Source of the DNA: Verrucomicrobiaceae bacterium UBA1938
GTDB lineage: Bacteria > Verrucomicrobiota > Verrucomicrobiia > Verrucomicrobiales > Verrucomicrobiaceae
Direction of reading: 5' to 3'
DNA: 47,248 nucleotides
Assembly (NCBI GenBank): GCA_002336895.1
Contig: DDFC01000020.1
Location: 169,164-216,411, forward strand
Below the pieces are notes generated by a model. That model did not search any database. It had not been told where the DNA came from and saw only the letters and a list, made by a program, of their open reading frames with translations. Of the stretch, positions 9,295 through 16,978 are shown piece after piece. Position 1 is the stretch's first letter, and each line of letters begins with the position of its first letter. A program made the translations under genes and the position numbers.

Positions 9295-10911
9295 ATGCAT
9301 CCGGACATCTCCCCCATCGCCGCCGCACTCGGCATCGCGCCTGAGCATCTCATCCTCCACGGCCGCCACATGGCCAAGGTCAGCCTGCAGGCGCTGAAAG
9401 ACAAGCCGCAGCGGGGCAGGCTCATCCTCGTGTCCGCCATTACGCCCACTCCGGCGGGAGAGGGGAAGACGACGGTCTCCATCGGTCTGGCGCAGGGGCT
9501 GAAAAAGGTGGGGCAGAGCGTGGCGCTGGCGCTGCGCCAGCCCTCCATGGGGCCGGTGTTTGGCCGCAAGGGCGGCGCCACCGGCGGCGGCAAAAGCAGC
9601 GTGCTGCCCGCGCATTCGATCAATCTGCACTTCACCGGAGACTTCCATGCCATCACCTGCGCGCACAACCTGCTCTCCGCTGTGATCGACAACCAGCTCT
9701 TCCTCGGCGAGGCGCGGGTAAAGGCGGAGCAGGTGCTCTGGAAGCGCGTCATGGACATGAACGACCGCGCCCTGCGCAGCGTGCGCACCTCCGTGGGCAA
9801 GCCCACCGAGCGCGCCACGGGCTTTGACATCACCGCCGCCTCCGAGATCATGGCCATCATGTGCCTGGCGGAGTCTCTGCCCGATCTGCGTCATCGTCTT
9901 GAGCGCATCGTCGTCGGCTTCACGGCCGATGGGGATCCGGTCTATGCCAAAGAATTCCGCGTCACCGGGGCCATGCTGGCGCTGCTGCGCGAGGCCCTGC
10001 CGCCCAATCTGGTCCAGAGCCTGGAAGGCGTGCCCGCATTCCTTCACGGTGGCCCGTTTGCCAACATCGCCCACGGCTGCAATTCCGTGCTGGCCACGCG
10101 CATGGCGCTGGCGCATGCGGACTTTGCCGTGACGGAGGCCGGATTCGCCTTTGATCTTGGCGGGGAAAAATTCATGCACATCAAGTGCCGTCAGAGCGGC
10201 CTGGCCCCCTCCGCCATCGTCATCGTGGCCACGGTGCGCGCTCTGAAAATGCACGGCGGTGCAGCGCTGGACCAGCTCACACAGACAAACACCGCCGCCC
10301 TGAGCCGGGGGCTGGACAATCTGGCCGCGCACCTCGACAGCGCCGCGAAGTTTCAGCGCCCGGTCATCGTGGCGGTCAATCAGTTCACCAACGACCATCC
10401 CGACGAGCTGGCGCTGGTGCATGAGTTTTGCCGCGCACGCGGAGTGCCCAGCGCCACGGCCAATGTCTTTGGCGAGGGCGGGGCAGGGGCCGTGGAGCTG
10501 GCGGAAAAAGTGCTCGCAGCACTGCCTGCGCAGGACGCGCCGCTGCCGCTGCTCTACCAGACGGAGGAGAGCGTGGAGGCCAAGCTCAACGCCATCGCCA
10601 CCCAGATCTACGGCGCGGACGGCGTGGTGCTCACAGACGAGGCCCGGGCGCGGCTGGCGCTGTTTGCCCGCAGCGGCTTTGACAAGCTGCCGCTCTGCAT
10701 GGCCAAGACGCAGGACTCCCTCTCGGACGATGCCAAGAAACGCGGCCGCCCGCGCGGCTTCACCATCACCGTGCGTGACTTTGAGATCGCCAATGGCGCG
10801 GGCTTCCTCGTGGCCCTCACCGGCACCATGATGCGCATGCCCGCCCTGCCCAAGGTGCCCGCCGCCGAGCGCATCCAGGTGACGGACGACGGATTCATGA
10901 GCGGCATTTAG
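9295..10911 (+). CDS. fhs: Formate-tetrahydrofolate ligase
   Basis: Joins formate to tetrahydrofolate at the cost of ATP to give 10-formyl-THF, feeding purine and formyl-Met synthesis or one-carbon assimilation. From ATG 9295 the protein is 538 residues, close to the usual 550-560. Diagnostic segments are DISPIAAALGIAPEHL at the start, the ATP loop TPTPAGEGKTT (about 50-60), ALRQPSMGPVFGRKGGATGGG and GGPFANIAHGCNS. The frame stays open upstream (ATG 9208 or farther), but homology to the family begins at MHPDISP, so the internal ATG was chosen; no clear ribosome binding site precedes it. The gene stands alone, with no folD or purine gene next to it. Confidence 0.95.
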   Translation: MHPDISPIAAALGIAPEHLILHGRHMAKVSLQALKDKPQRGRLILVSAITPTPAGEGKTTVSIGLAQGLKKVGQSVALALRQPSMGPVFGRKGGATGGGKSSVLPAHSINLHFTGDFHAITCAHNLLSAVIDNQLFLGEARVKAEQVLWKRVMDMNDRALRSVRTSVGKPTERATGFDITAASEIMAIMCLAESLPDLRHRLERIVVGFTADGDPVYAKEFRVTGAMLALLREALPPNLVQSLEGVPAFLHGGPFANIAHGCNSVLATRMALAHADFAVTEAGFAFDLGGEKFMHIKCRQSGLAPSAIVIVATVRALKMHGGAALDQLTQTNTAALSRGLDNLAAHLDSAAKFQRPVIVAVNQFTNDHPDELALVHEFCRARGVPSATANVFGEGGAGAVELAEKVLAALPAQDAPLPLLYQTEESVEAKLNAIATQIYGADGVVLTDEARARLALFARSGFDKLPLCMAKTQDSLSDDAKKRGRPRGFTITVRDFEIANGAGFLVALTGTMMRMPALPKVPAAERIQVTDDGFMSGI

Positions 10912-10957
10912 GGATGTCTTGCCGCCGTGGGGCGCACGTTCTAGTCTGGGACTGCGC

Positions 10958-13009
10958 ATGATTCTGGCCCGCTCCTTCATCTTTGGTTTTCCGCTGCTCC
11001 TCGCGGCGGTGGCTGGCTGGGCGGTGCGGGAGGCCCGGCGCAGCCGCATGGACCGCGCCGACGGTGTGGTGGTCATGCTGGCTCAGGGCGCACCTGTGCT
11101 GAATCCCTACCTCCCTGCCACGGAGGTGGAGCGCCAGATCACCGATCTGGTGCACGAGCCGCTCATCCGCCTGGGGGCGGACGGCACATTGCAGCCCGGG
11201 CTGGCGGAGTTCTGGCGCTGGACGCAGGATGTGACCTGCTGGTTTGCCAATGAGGCGGCGGCCAAACGCGCCCAGGAGCTGCTGCAGGCCCAGATTGGCG
11301 AAAAAAACCGCTGGGCCGAGTGGAATCTCGGCTCCGTGCGGATGTTTGAAAACCGCCTCCTCCTCGGCTTTACCGAGCCCAATGCCACCGGAGTGCGGCA
11401 GGCCTTTGAGCTGATCGCGGGACCCGATTTGAGGCCGGTGGTGTTCTGGCGTGTCGAGCGTCGCAGCGCATTGCGCCAGGCATGGAAGCGCTTCATGGCG
11501 GAGTCCGCACAAGCAAAGCTGGTCCAGCGCTCCTGGTTTGATGGAGAGAATGCCTGCGAATTTGTCGTGGCGGGAGATTCGCCCCGGCTGATCGAGGACA
11601 TGCACCGCTTCTTGGATGGCGGTCCGGACGAGCCGGCAGACATCAATCCCCTCGGAGAGGTGGGTGCCCTGAGCGAGCCCGTGCTGGATCTGGACATCCG
11701 CCCCGGGCGCCGCTGGCATGATGGCACACCAGCGACCGCTGAGGATGCCCGGGCCACGCTGGAATACCTGCGCGCCAGCGAGTGGCCGCTGCCCAATCGC
11801 GAGGCGCTGAGCAGCATCCAGAGCGCCGAGGTGCAGAATGACGGCGCACGCCTGCATGTGTCCTTCCGCCGCCGCCAGGGGGCGGCGCTGTGCGTGTTTG
11901 TAAATCTGCCCATGCTGCCTGCGGCCTGGCTGCGGGCACATCCCGCAGTGCAGGAGGTGGACTTCGTCCAGCATGCGCCGCCCGGGGCGGGCACGCACCG
12001 CATCGCTGCGCGGGATGCGCGCTCGCTCATGCTGGCGCCGGTGGAGCAGGAGAAATCCATGCCGCGTTTTCTCTTTCACTTCTCCGCCTCTCCGCTCATG
12101 ACCCAGATCGGGGTGGACACTCGCGCGGTGGATCTGGTGTGGCCTGCGGCGAATCCGGCGAATCTGGAGCAGCTGCGCTTCACCCCGCCGAGGCAGCGGC
12201 TGGTGGTGCTCTGGAACACGCGGAACGATGTGCTGAAGCATCCGCACTGCCGCGAGGCGCTGGCGCTGGCCACGGACCGCGAGGAGCTCATGCGTGCACT
12301 GCCAGGGCGTCTGGGGCATGTGAGCGCCAGCCTCTTTGCCCCGGGCCTGTGGTTCAGCACGCGGGCGCAGGGCCAGCCCTTTGCGCTGGACAAGGCGCGG
12401 CATCTTTTGTCAGAGGAAGGCTGGCCGCAGGATGTCTCGGGCATCGCGCGCGGTCCGGAGCATGCGTTCCGCTTCACCCTTCTGGTGCCGGGAGGCGATG
12501 CGCTCCACACGCGCACGGCGGAGCTGCTGGTGGCGCAGTGGCGCAAGGCGGGGGCGGAGGTGAAGATAGAGCACGTCACGGATGAGCGCGCGCTGGCGCA
12601 GCGGCTGCACGAGCACCGCTTTGACGCCGTGCTGCTGGATCAGCGCTTTGAGGTCTCCTGGGATCAGCTGCCCTGGTGGCATTCGGCACAGGCCAAAGCG
12701 GGCGGCAGCAATTTCTGCGGCATCACGGACCCGAAGGTGGACCTCATCCTGGAGGCGCTGGCCGCAGAATATGACCCCGCGCAGGTGGCCCGCCGCGTGC
12801 AGGAGCTGGAGGCCCGGCTGCTGCCCATGCACCCCATGCTGCCGCTCTTCACCACGCATGATGAAGCCGCCGCCATGCCCACGCTGCACGAGCCGCCCGC
12901 GAATGCTGTGCCCGTGGCCTCCTGGACGCTGCAGACGCTCACGGGTCCGCCGCAGGCGCGCACGCCTTCGCCTTCCATTCTCAAACTCCAGCTGAGGCTG
13001 CCCGAATGA
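10958..13009 (+). CDS. ABC transporter substrate-binding protein, family 5 (peptide/nickel type)
   Basis: 683 residues from ATG 10958; an upstream TTG at 10919 is in frame but less plausible. An N-terminal hydrophobic segment (FIFGFPLLLAAVAGWAV) acts as a signal anchor; there is no lipobox, so the protein may stay membrane-tethered by this helix. Family 5 features include GAPVLNPYLPATEVERQITDLVHEPLI at the start, a DIRPGRRWHDGTPATAEDA block (typical FxLrpgvkWhDGtpvtA) and later a KHPHCREALALATDRE segment (typical nplvRqAlayAidR). It captures a solute, probably an oligopeptide, for the permease encoded next; its stop overlaps that start (ATGA, 13006-13009). The ligand cannot be predicted from sequence. 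Confidence 0.88.
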   Translation: MILARSFIFGFPLLLAAVAGWAVREARRSRMDRADGVVVMLAQGAPVLNPYLPATEVERQITDLVHEPLIRLGADGTLQPGLAEFWRWTQDVTCWFANEAAAKRAQELLQAQIGEKNRWAEWNLGSVRMFENRLLLGFTEPNATGVRQAFELIAGPDLRPVVFWRVERRSALRQAWKRFMAESAQAKLVQRSWFDGENACEFVVAGDSPRLIEDMHRFLDGGPDEPADINPLGEVGALSEPVLDLDIRPGRRWHDGTPATAEDARATLEYLRASEWPLPNREALSSIQSAEVQNDGARLHVSFRRRQGAALCVFVNLPMLPAAWLRAHPAVQEVDFVQHAPPGAGTHRIAARDARSLMLAPVEQEKSMPRFLFHFSASPLMTQIGVDTRAVDLVWPAANPANLEQLRFTPPRQRLVVLWNTRNDVLKHPHCREALALATDREELMRALPGRLGHVSASLFAPGLWFSTRAQGQPFALDKARHLLSEEGWPQDVSGIARGPEHAFRFTLLVPGGDALHTRTAELLVAQWRKAGAEVKIEHVTDERALAQRLHEHRFDAVLLDQRFEVSWDQLPWWHSAQAKAGGSNFCGITDPKVDLILEALAAEYDPAQVARRVQELEARLLPMHPMLPLFTTHDEAAAMPTLHEPPANAVPVASWTLQTLTGPPQARTPSPSILKLQLRLPE

Positions 13010-14322
13010 TGAGCCTGCAGCCTTTTTCACTGTCCCCCCGCCGGCTGCCGCTGCGCCTCGTGCTCGGCGGATTCATCGCGGGTGCGCTCGTGCTGCTGGC
13101 GGTGCGGCGTGGTGCATCTCCTGCGATCGGTGCGAAGGACTTTGCGTTGCGATTTGCTTCCAGCCTCATCGTGCTCGTTACCGGCCTGCTGCTGGCGCTT
13201 TGCCTCGGGGTGATCGCGGGCATGTACGCCCGCAAGGCAGGGCCGCGCATGGAGCGGCTCGCGGGCCTGCTGGCGCGTGCGCTCGCCTGCGTGCCGGTGG
13301 TGGTGGTGGCGTGGGGATTCATCGCCGGATGGATCGGGCATCTGGGCTGGCCGGTGGAGTCGCTGATGCCTGCCTCATTTCCAGATGCGGAGGTCGTCTG
13401 GCAGACGCTGCTGGCGCGTCATGCATGGGAGCTGCTGGCTCCGGCACTGGTGCTGGCGCTGTCTTTGTGCGGTGAGATGACCCATGGCGTCATCGAGGAC
13501 AGCGGCTCCGTCACGGATCTCGGTTTCTCATTGCGGGCGCGTGGTGTGCCGGCGGGTTCGCGCTTGTGGCGGCATCATCTCAGCCAGCTCGTGCCGTTGC
13601 TCCGCGTACGGCTGCAGTCGCTGTGCCTCATCGCGCCGGTGTATCTCATCATCATCGAGGACGTGCTGCACTTTGAGGGCTGGGGCGGGTGGATGGCGCA
13701 GAGCCTTCGTGCGGGAGATGCCGTGGGCATCGCATATGGCTTTGCCAGCGCGGGTGTGCTGATGGGCCTGCTCTGCACGGGCACGCAGCTGCTGCGCGGC
13801 AGGCTCAGGGCCGCCAGCGGCCGGGTGGCCATGCTGGCCTGGCAGCCGTGGCTGCTTTGGGCGCTGGGAGTCATGGCGCTCCTGCCTGCGTCCATGCTCA
13901 TGTGGCTCACGCTCTGGCTGGCTGTGCTGCTGGCCGGTGCCGCTGCTTGGTATCAGGCCTGGATTCACATCGAGAAGGAGCTGCCGCTCGATGCCGCGCG
14001 CGTACTCGGCGCGCCGGAGATGATGATCTGGCGTCATCACATCGCCGTGGTGCAGGGCCGAACGCTCCTGGCTTGGATCTGCACCGTCTTCGCCCAGACG
14101 CTGCTGGGCCTGGCCGCTGCCTGCGCGCTGCTGCCTCGGTTGATGGGAGAGTTGAATGAATTGATCGTCCGGGTTCTCCGCCCGCTGGCGGTTGTCTCCG
14201 TGCAGGATGCCGCGCACACGCTGGCGGACCCCACACGGCTGCTGCAGTCTGGCGCCGGCATCGCGCTTGCCGCCTTGTGTTTGATCCAGCTTGGACGCAT
14301 CGTACAACCCCGACTCCACTGA
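13006..14322 (+). CDS. ABC transporter permease, apparently two DppB/DppC-like modules in one chain
   Basis: 438 residues, about 10 hydrophobic segments. Peptide importers normally use two separate permeases of about 300 residues, each with one cytoplasmic EAA-type loop that docks the ATPase. Here two such loops can be read in the same protein: about 165-190 (GFSLRARGVPAGSRLWRHHL) and about 323-350 (DAARVLGAPEMMIWRHHIA). The first half has the IIIEDVLHFEGWGGWM segment typical of DppB-type proteins. The operon has no second permease gene, which supports a compact fused transmembrane unit. The fusion is an inference from motif positions; both halves would be shorter than usual. The start overlaps the binding-protein stop, and the ATPase gene begins 5 bp downstream. 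Confidence 0.8.
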   Translation: MMSLQPFSLSPRRLPLRLVLGGFIAGALVLLAVRRGASPAIGAKDFALRFASSLIVLVTGLLLALCLGVIAGMYARKAGPRMERLAGLLARALACVPVVVVAWGFIAGWIGHLGWPVESLMPASFPDAEVVWQTLLARHAWELLAPALVLALSLCGEMTHGVIEDSGSVTDLGFSLRARGVPAGSRLWRHHLSQLVPLLRVRLQSLCLIAPVYLIIIEDVLHFEGWGGWMAQSLRAGDAVGIAYGFASAGVLMGLLCTGTQLLRGRLRAASGRVAMLAWQPWLLWALGVMALLPASMLMWLTLWLAVLLAGAAAWYQAWIHIEKELPLDAARVLGAPEMMIWRHHIAVVQGRTLLAWICTVFAQTLLGLAAACALLPRLMGELNELIVRVLRPLAVVSVQDAAHTLADPTRLLQSGAGIALAALCLIQLGRIVQPRLH

Positions 14323-14327
14323 ACTCC

Positions 14328-15200
14328 ATGTCCGCCGAAGCTCCCGCCTCCCAAGAAGCCCCGCTGCTGCGCATCCGCGATCTGCAGATCGAATTCGGCC
14401 GCCATGGAGCCGAGCCGGTGAAAGCCGTCAAAGGCATCGACCTCGAGCTCAAGCGCGGGGAGTCCATCGCCCTCGTCGGTGAAAGCGGCAGCGGCAAAAG
14501 CGCCACCGCGCTCTCCTTTGCCCGCCTCCTGCCGGAGCCCCCCGCCGTCATCTCTGCACGGCAGATGTCTTTCAACGGCCACGAAATTCTTGAAATGGGA
14601 GAGCGCGATCTGCGCAAAATTCGCGGCAAGGAGATCGCCTACATCTTTCAGGAGCCCACTACCTCGCTCAATCCCGTGCTCACCATCCGCACGCAGATCG
14701 GCGAGGCGCTGGCGCTGCACCGCCCGGATGTCAGCAAAGCCGGGCGTGATGATGAAATCGTCAAGTGGCTCGACAAGGTCGGCATCGTGGACTCGCGCAA
14801 GCGCCTCAACGCCTACCCTCACGAGCTCAGCGGCGGCATGCAGCAGCGCGTCATGATCGCCATGGCGCTCTGCACGCAGCCCCAGCTCCTCATCGCCGAC
14901 GAGCCCACCACCGCTCTCGATGTCACCATCCAGAAGCAGATCATGGACCTCCTCGCCGAGCTGCGTCGCGATCTCGACATGAGCATCATCCTCATCACGC
15001 ACAATCTTGGAATCATCCGCAGCGTGGTGGACCGCGTGGCCGTCATGTTCCGTGGCAAGATCGTCGAAACCGGCCCCGTGGATGAAGTCCTGCGCAATCC
15101 TCAGCACGCCTACACCAAGGCCCTCCTCGCCTGCGTCCCCCGCATGGGCGCCAAGCAGCCCCGCCTCAAAGCCATCGACTATGCGGAGTTGGAGGCCTGA
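14328..15200 (+). CDS. ABC transporter ATP-binding protein, DppD/OppD-like
   Basis: 290 residues from ATG 14328. It powers the peptide-type importer encoded just upstream. Walker A GESGSGKS (51-58), Q loop IFQEPTTSLNP, signature LSGGMQQR, Walker B LLIADEPTTALD and the switch His in LITHNLG are all intact. The C-terminus ends shortly after KALLACVP, so the oligopeptide C-terminal extension (iron-sulfur site in DppD) is short. Peptide importers usually have two different ATPases (D and F); only this one is encoded here, so it either forms a homodimer or borrows a partner. The start was chosen because family homology begins about 15 residues later and the upstream codons overlap the permease. 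Confidence 0.92.
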   Translation: MSAEAPASQEAPLLRIRDLQIEFGRHGAEPVKAVKGIDLELKRGESIALVGESGSGKSATALSFARLLPEPPAVISARQMSFNGHEILEMGERDLRKIRGKEIAYIFQEPTTSLNPVLTIRTQIGEALALHRPDVSKAGRDDEIVKWLDKVGIVDSRKRLNAYPHELSGGMQQRVMIAMALCTQPQLLIADEPTTALDVTIQKQIMDLLAELRRDLDMSIILITHNLGIIRSVVDRVAVMFRGKIVETGPVDEVLRNPQHAYTKALLACVPRMGAKQPRLKAIDYAELEA

Positions 15201-15209
15201 CAGGGGTCT

Positions 15210-15668
15210 TCAGATCAAAGCCGGCAGCACATTCAGTCCTTCTGCCGCAGCGATTTTACGCTGCAGGGCGTCAAAGCTGAGAAATACCGTGGCTTGCCAT
15301 TTGAGCGCCGTTGCGATGTGGAGCAGATCAAAGGAGCGTGCACCTCTTTGCATCGTGTGCCGTTCGCTCAGGCGTTCCACTTCAGTGGCTAGATCTGCCA
15401 GGTTCACGCCCGCCTCGATGATGACGCCTGATTCCAGATCGTTCTCAAACTGCGCCAGCATCGCCAGACCTTCCGTCTCAAGATAGCCTTTTCGGGCATC
15501 TCGTGAGCGCAGGAACACCTGGAATCTCACAGCCTGCCGGAATTCATAAGCCAGCAATGAGGAAATCACAATCGGAGCACCGATCTCCTCCAGCGTGGCA
15601 ATGGCCCTCTCAGAGTGGCTTTGCTGCCGGTACAGGGGGCAGAGAAAAGACGTGTCGGCGCAGTGCAT
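15210..15668 (-). CDS. PIN-domain ribonuclease toxin, VapC-type
   Basis: 152 residues. PIN domains are Mg-dependent ribonucleases that cleave RNA (often tRNA) when freed from their antitoxin. The four acidic residues expected in the active site can be read: D5 (CADTSFL), E42 (LAYEFRQA), D114 (SFDLLHIATAL) and D133 (SFDALQ). The DLLHIATAL block is typical of the family. The start codon shares one base with the stop of the upstream antitoxin gene (TGATG at 15666-15670), a common coupling in toxin-antitoxin operons. It ends 9 bp from the convergent ABC ATPase gene. The toxin role is inferred from family and arrangement. Confidence 0.88.
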   Translation of the reverse strand: MHCADTSFLCPLYRQQSHSERAIATLEEIGAPIVISSLLAYEFRQAVRFQVFLRSRDARKGYLETEGLAMLAQFENDLESGVIIEAGVNLADLATEVERLSERHTMQRGARSFDLLHIATALKWQATVFLSFDALQRKIAAAEGLNVLPALI

Positions 15669-15910
15669 CAGCCGTGTCCGTGTTCAAGCTCTGCTTCGCG
15701 CATCTCTTTGACCTCTGCGTCGTTGAACACACGGCTGCCCCAGGTCTGTCGCAGGCGGGCGCGGAAGTCTGGCAACGCCACTCCCTGCGCTTTCGCCACT
15801 GCCGGGATGATAACCCCCAGCTTCTTCCCGCCCTTCGACAGAAACACGAGCTCACCGGCAGCCAGCAGGCTTTCGATGCGCGTTGTTTCGTCAAGTGTCA
15901 GTGTGGACAT
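15668..15910 (-). CDS. Probable antitoxin partner of the PIN toxin
   Basis: 80 residues, first gene of the two-gene minus-strand operon with the PIN-domain toxin and overlapping its start by one base. The N-terminal half (TLTLDETTRIESLLAAGELVFLSKGGKKLGVIIP) resembles short DNA-binding antitoxins that contain a 'GE.v.l...gk.va.ivP' strand; the C-terminal half is charged and would wrap the toxin. The exact antitoxin family (Phd/YefM-like or DUF2281-like) is not certain. Such antitoxins normally repress their own promoter, which would lie in 15911-16000. Confidence 0.8.
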   Translation of the reverse strand: MSTLTLDETTRIESLLAAGELVFLSKGGKKLGVIIPAVAKAQGVALPDFRARLRQTWGSRVFNDAEVKEMREAELEHGHG

Positions 15911-16007
15911 GATGATGGAGCTTAGTCGTTTCTTAGCAGCTAGGCAAGCCTTGCTCGACTCATAATCCCCGTTGCGCTGCGCCCAAAAAACATGCTAGCC
16001 TCCACCC

Positions 16008-16475
16008 ATGAAAGCCTGGCTCATCCTCCTGGCGCTTGCGGCTCCGCTCTCCGCGCAGGTCGTGCTGCCGACCACGGGCAAGAAGTTTGAGACCCGCTCG
16101 ATCAGCGGCAGCGGCGGCAACACCGGAGTCAGCGTCAATCCCTCCCCCAAGCCACCGCCCACCAAGACCAGGCTCACCTCCTACTTCCTGCTGGGAGATC
16201 CCCGCCAGTGGAAGAGCACCGATGGCAAATCCCTGCTCGGCGCCATCATCGCCTATGAGGACTCCGTCATCGAGTTCGAGGCCCCCAACTCCGCCGCCGC
16301 CAAAGAGGCCGTGGACAAGGCCCCGCCCGCCAAGCTGCCTGCCAAGCCCACCCTCATCCGTGAGGACAAAATCCGCCTCCTCGTAAACCAAAAACCGGTC
16401 GAGGTGCCGCTCGCCCGCCTGAGCGATGAAGACCGGAAATACGTGGACGATTTGAACGCCCGGCTTCCGAAATGA
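16008..16475 (+). CDS. Exported SHD1-like domain protein
   Basis: 155 residues. A signal peptide (MKAWLILLALAAPLSAQ) is followed by a flexible Ser/Gly/Pro-rich part. The segment from about 60 onward contains RQWKSTDGKSLLGAIIAYED and later RLLVNQKPVEVPLARLSDEDRKYV. This is the pattern of SHD1-like domains (SLA1 homology 1) common in exported proteins of Planctomycetes and Verrucomicrobia, here with a longer spacer between its halves. The molecular role of this domain in bacteria is unknown. A small lipoprotein gene follows 41 bp later. Confidence 0.72.
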   Translation: MKAWLILLALAAPLSAQVVLPTTGKKFETRSISGSGGNTGVSVNPSPKPPPTKTRLTSYFLLGDPRQWKSTDGKSLLGAIIAYEDSVIEFEAPNSAAAKEAVDKAPPAKLPAKPTLIREDKIRLLVNQKPVEVPLARLSDEDRKYVDDLNARLPK

Positions 16476-16516
16476 TCTCAAAATACCTGTGCTTTAACGT
16501 GATCCCTCCTTCCGCC

Positions 16517-16717
16517 ATGAAAACAGCACCCTCCCTCCTGATCCTGTTGCCAGTCCTTCTCCTGCCAGCCTGCGGTGCACTCACTGAGAAGTCGCCCCCA
16601 AAAACCGAGCGTGAAATGGAGGCCGAGGCCCGCCGCACCCACACCGTGCCGGACAACGTCCGCGATCCCCGCCCCGACATGCCCCCCACCGGCCCGCTCT
16701 CCATGCCCATGCGCTGA
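16517..16717 (+). CDS. Small lipoprotein of unknown function
   Basis: 66 residues from ATG 16517, preceded by a short purine-poor region. The N-terminus MKTAPSLLILLPVLLLPACG is a lipoprotein signal with lipobox LPAC, so the mature protein (about 46 residues) would be lipid-anchored. The rest is hydrophilic and Pro-rich (PPKTEREMEAEARRTHTVPDN). In-frame ATG 16472 overlaps the previous gene and would spoil the signal, so the internal start is preferred. I recognise no family. A palindromic repeat follows about 45 bp after the stop. Confidence 0.7.
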   Translation: MKTAPSLLILLPVLLLPACGALTEKSPPKTEREMEAEARRTHTVPDNVRDPRPDMPPTGPLSMPMR

Positions 16718-16755
16718 GCCCCGGTCTGGCCAATAAAACACTCGCACGCCCACCG

Positions 16756-16790
16756 CAGGTAGGGCGGCTGGTCCCCCAGCCGCCGTCCCC
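16756..16790 (+). repeat. Palindromic repeat (family F), copy 1
   Basis: GGCGGCTGG (16763-16771) pairs with CCAGCCGCC (16776-16784) across a TCCC loop, preceded by CAGGTAGG. A sibling at about 43509-43541 has the same frame (GGTAGGG, nine-base arms, TCCT loop) with compensating base changes in both arms. There is no T run, so it is not an intrinsic terminator. Confidence 0.75.
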
Positions 16791-16925
16791 AGCGTGCAGT
16801 TTCCACGACAGTAGGACATGGAAAATCGCAAAGCCTTGATCCAAAAGGTATTCTCTGCGGTCTTCTAATCTCTCGCGGTGTAGATCAGCGCCTCCCTGGG
16901 GCATCCTCTTCTCCCTTCCATTCTG

Positions 16926-16957
16926 AAACGCCTAGGCGTTTGCAAAGCGGCCGCTTT
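16926..16957 (+). promoter_or_regulatory. Twin perfect palindromes in the valS leader
   Basis: AAACGCCTAGGCGTTT (16926-16941) and AAAGCGGCCGCTTT (16944-16957) are both perfect dyads, two bases apart, ending 21 bp before the valS start codon. They could be operator sites or RNA hairpins in the leader. No T-box features (specifier loop, AGGGUGGNACCGCG-like bulge) are visible. Confidence 0.5.
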
Positions 16958-16978
16958 CCCCCATCTTGACCGCCCTTT

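Noticed and set aside
16860..16978. T-box riboswitch in the valS leader
   Set aside because: There is no specifier loop, no T-box core and no terminator/antiterminator pair; only two short palindromes are seen.
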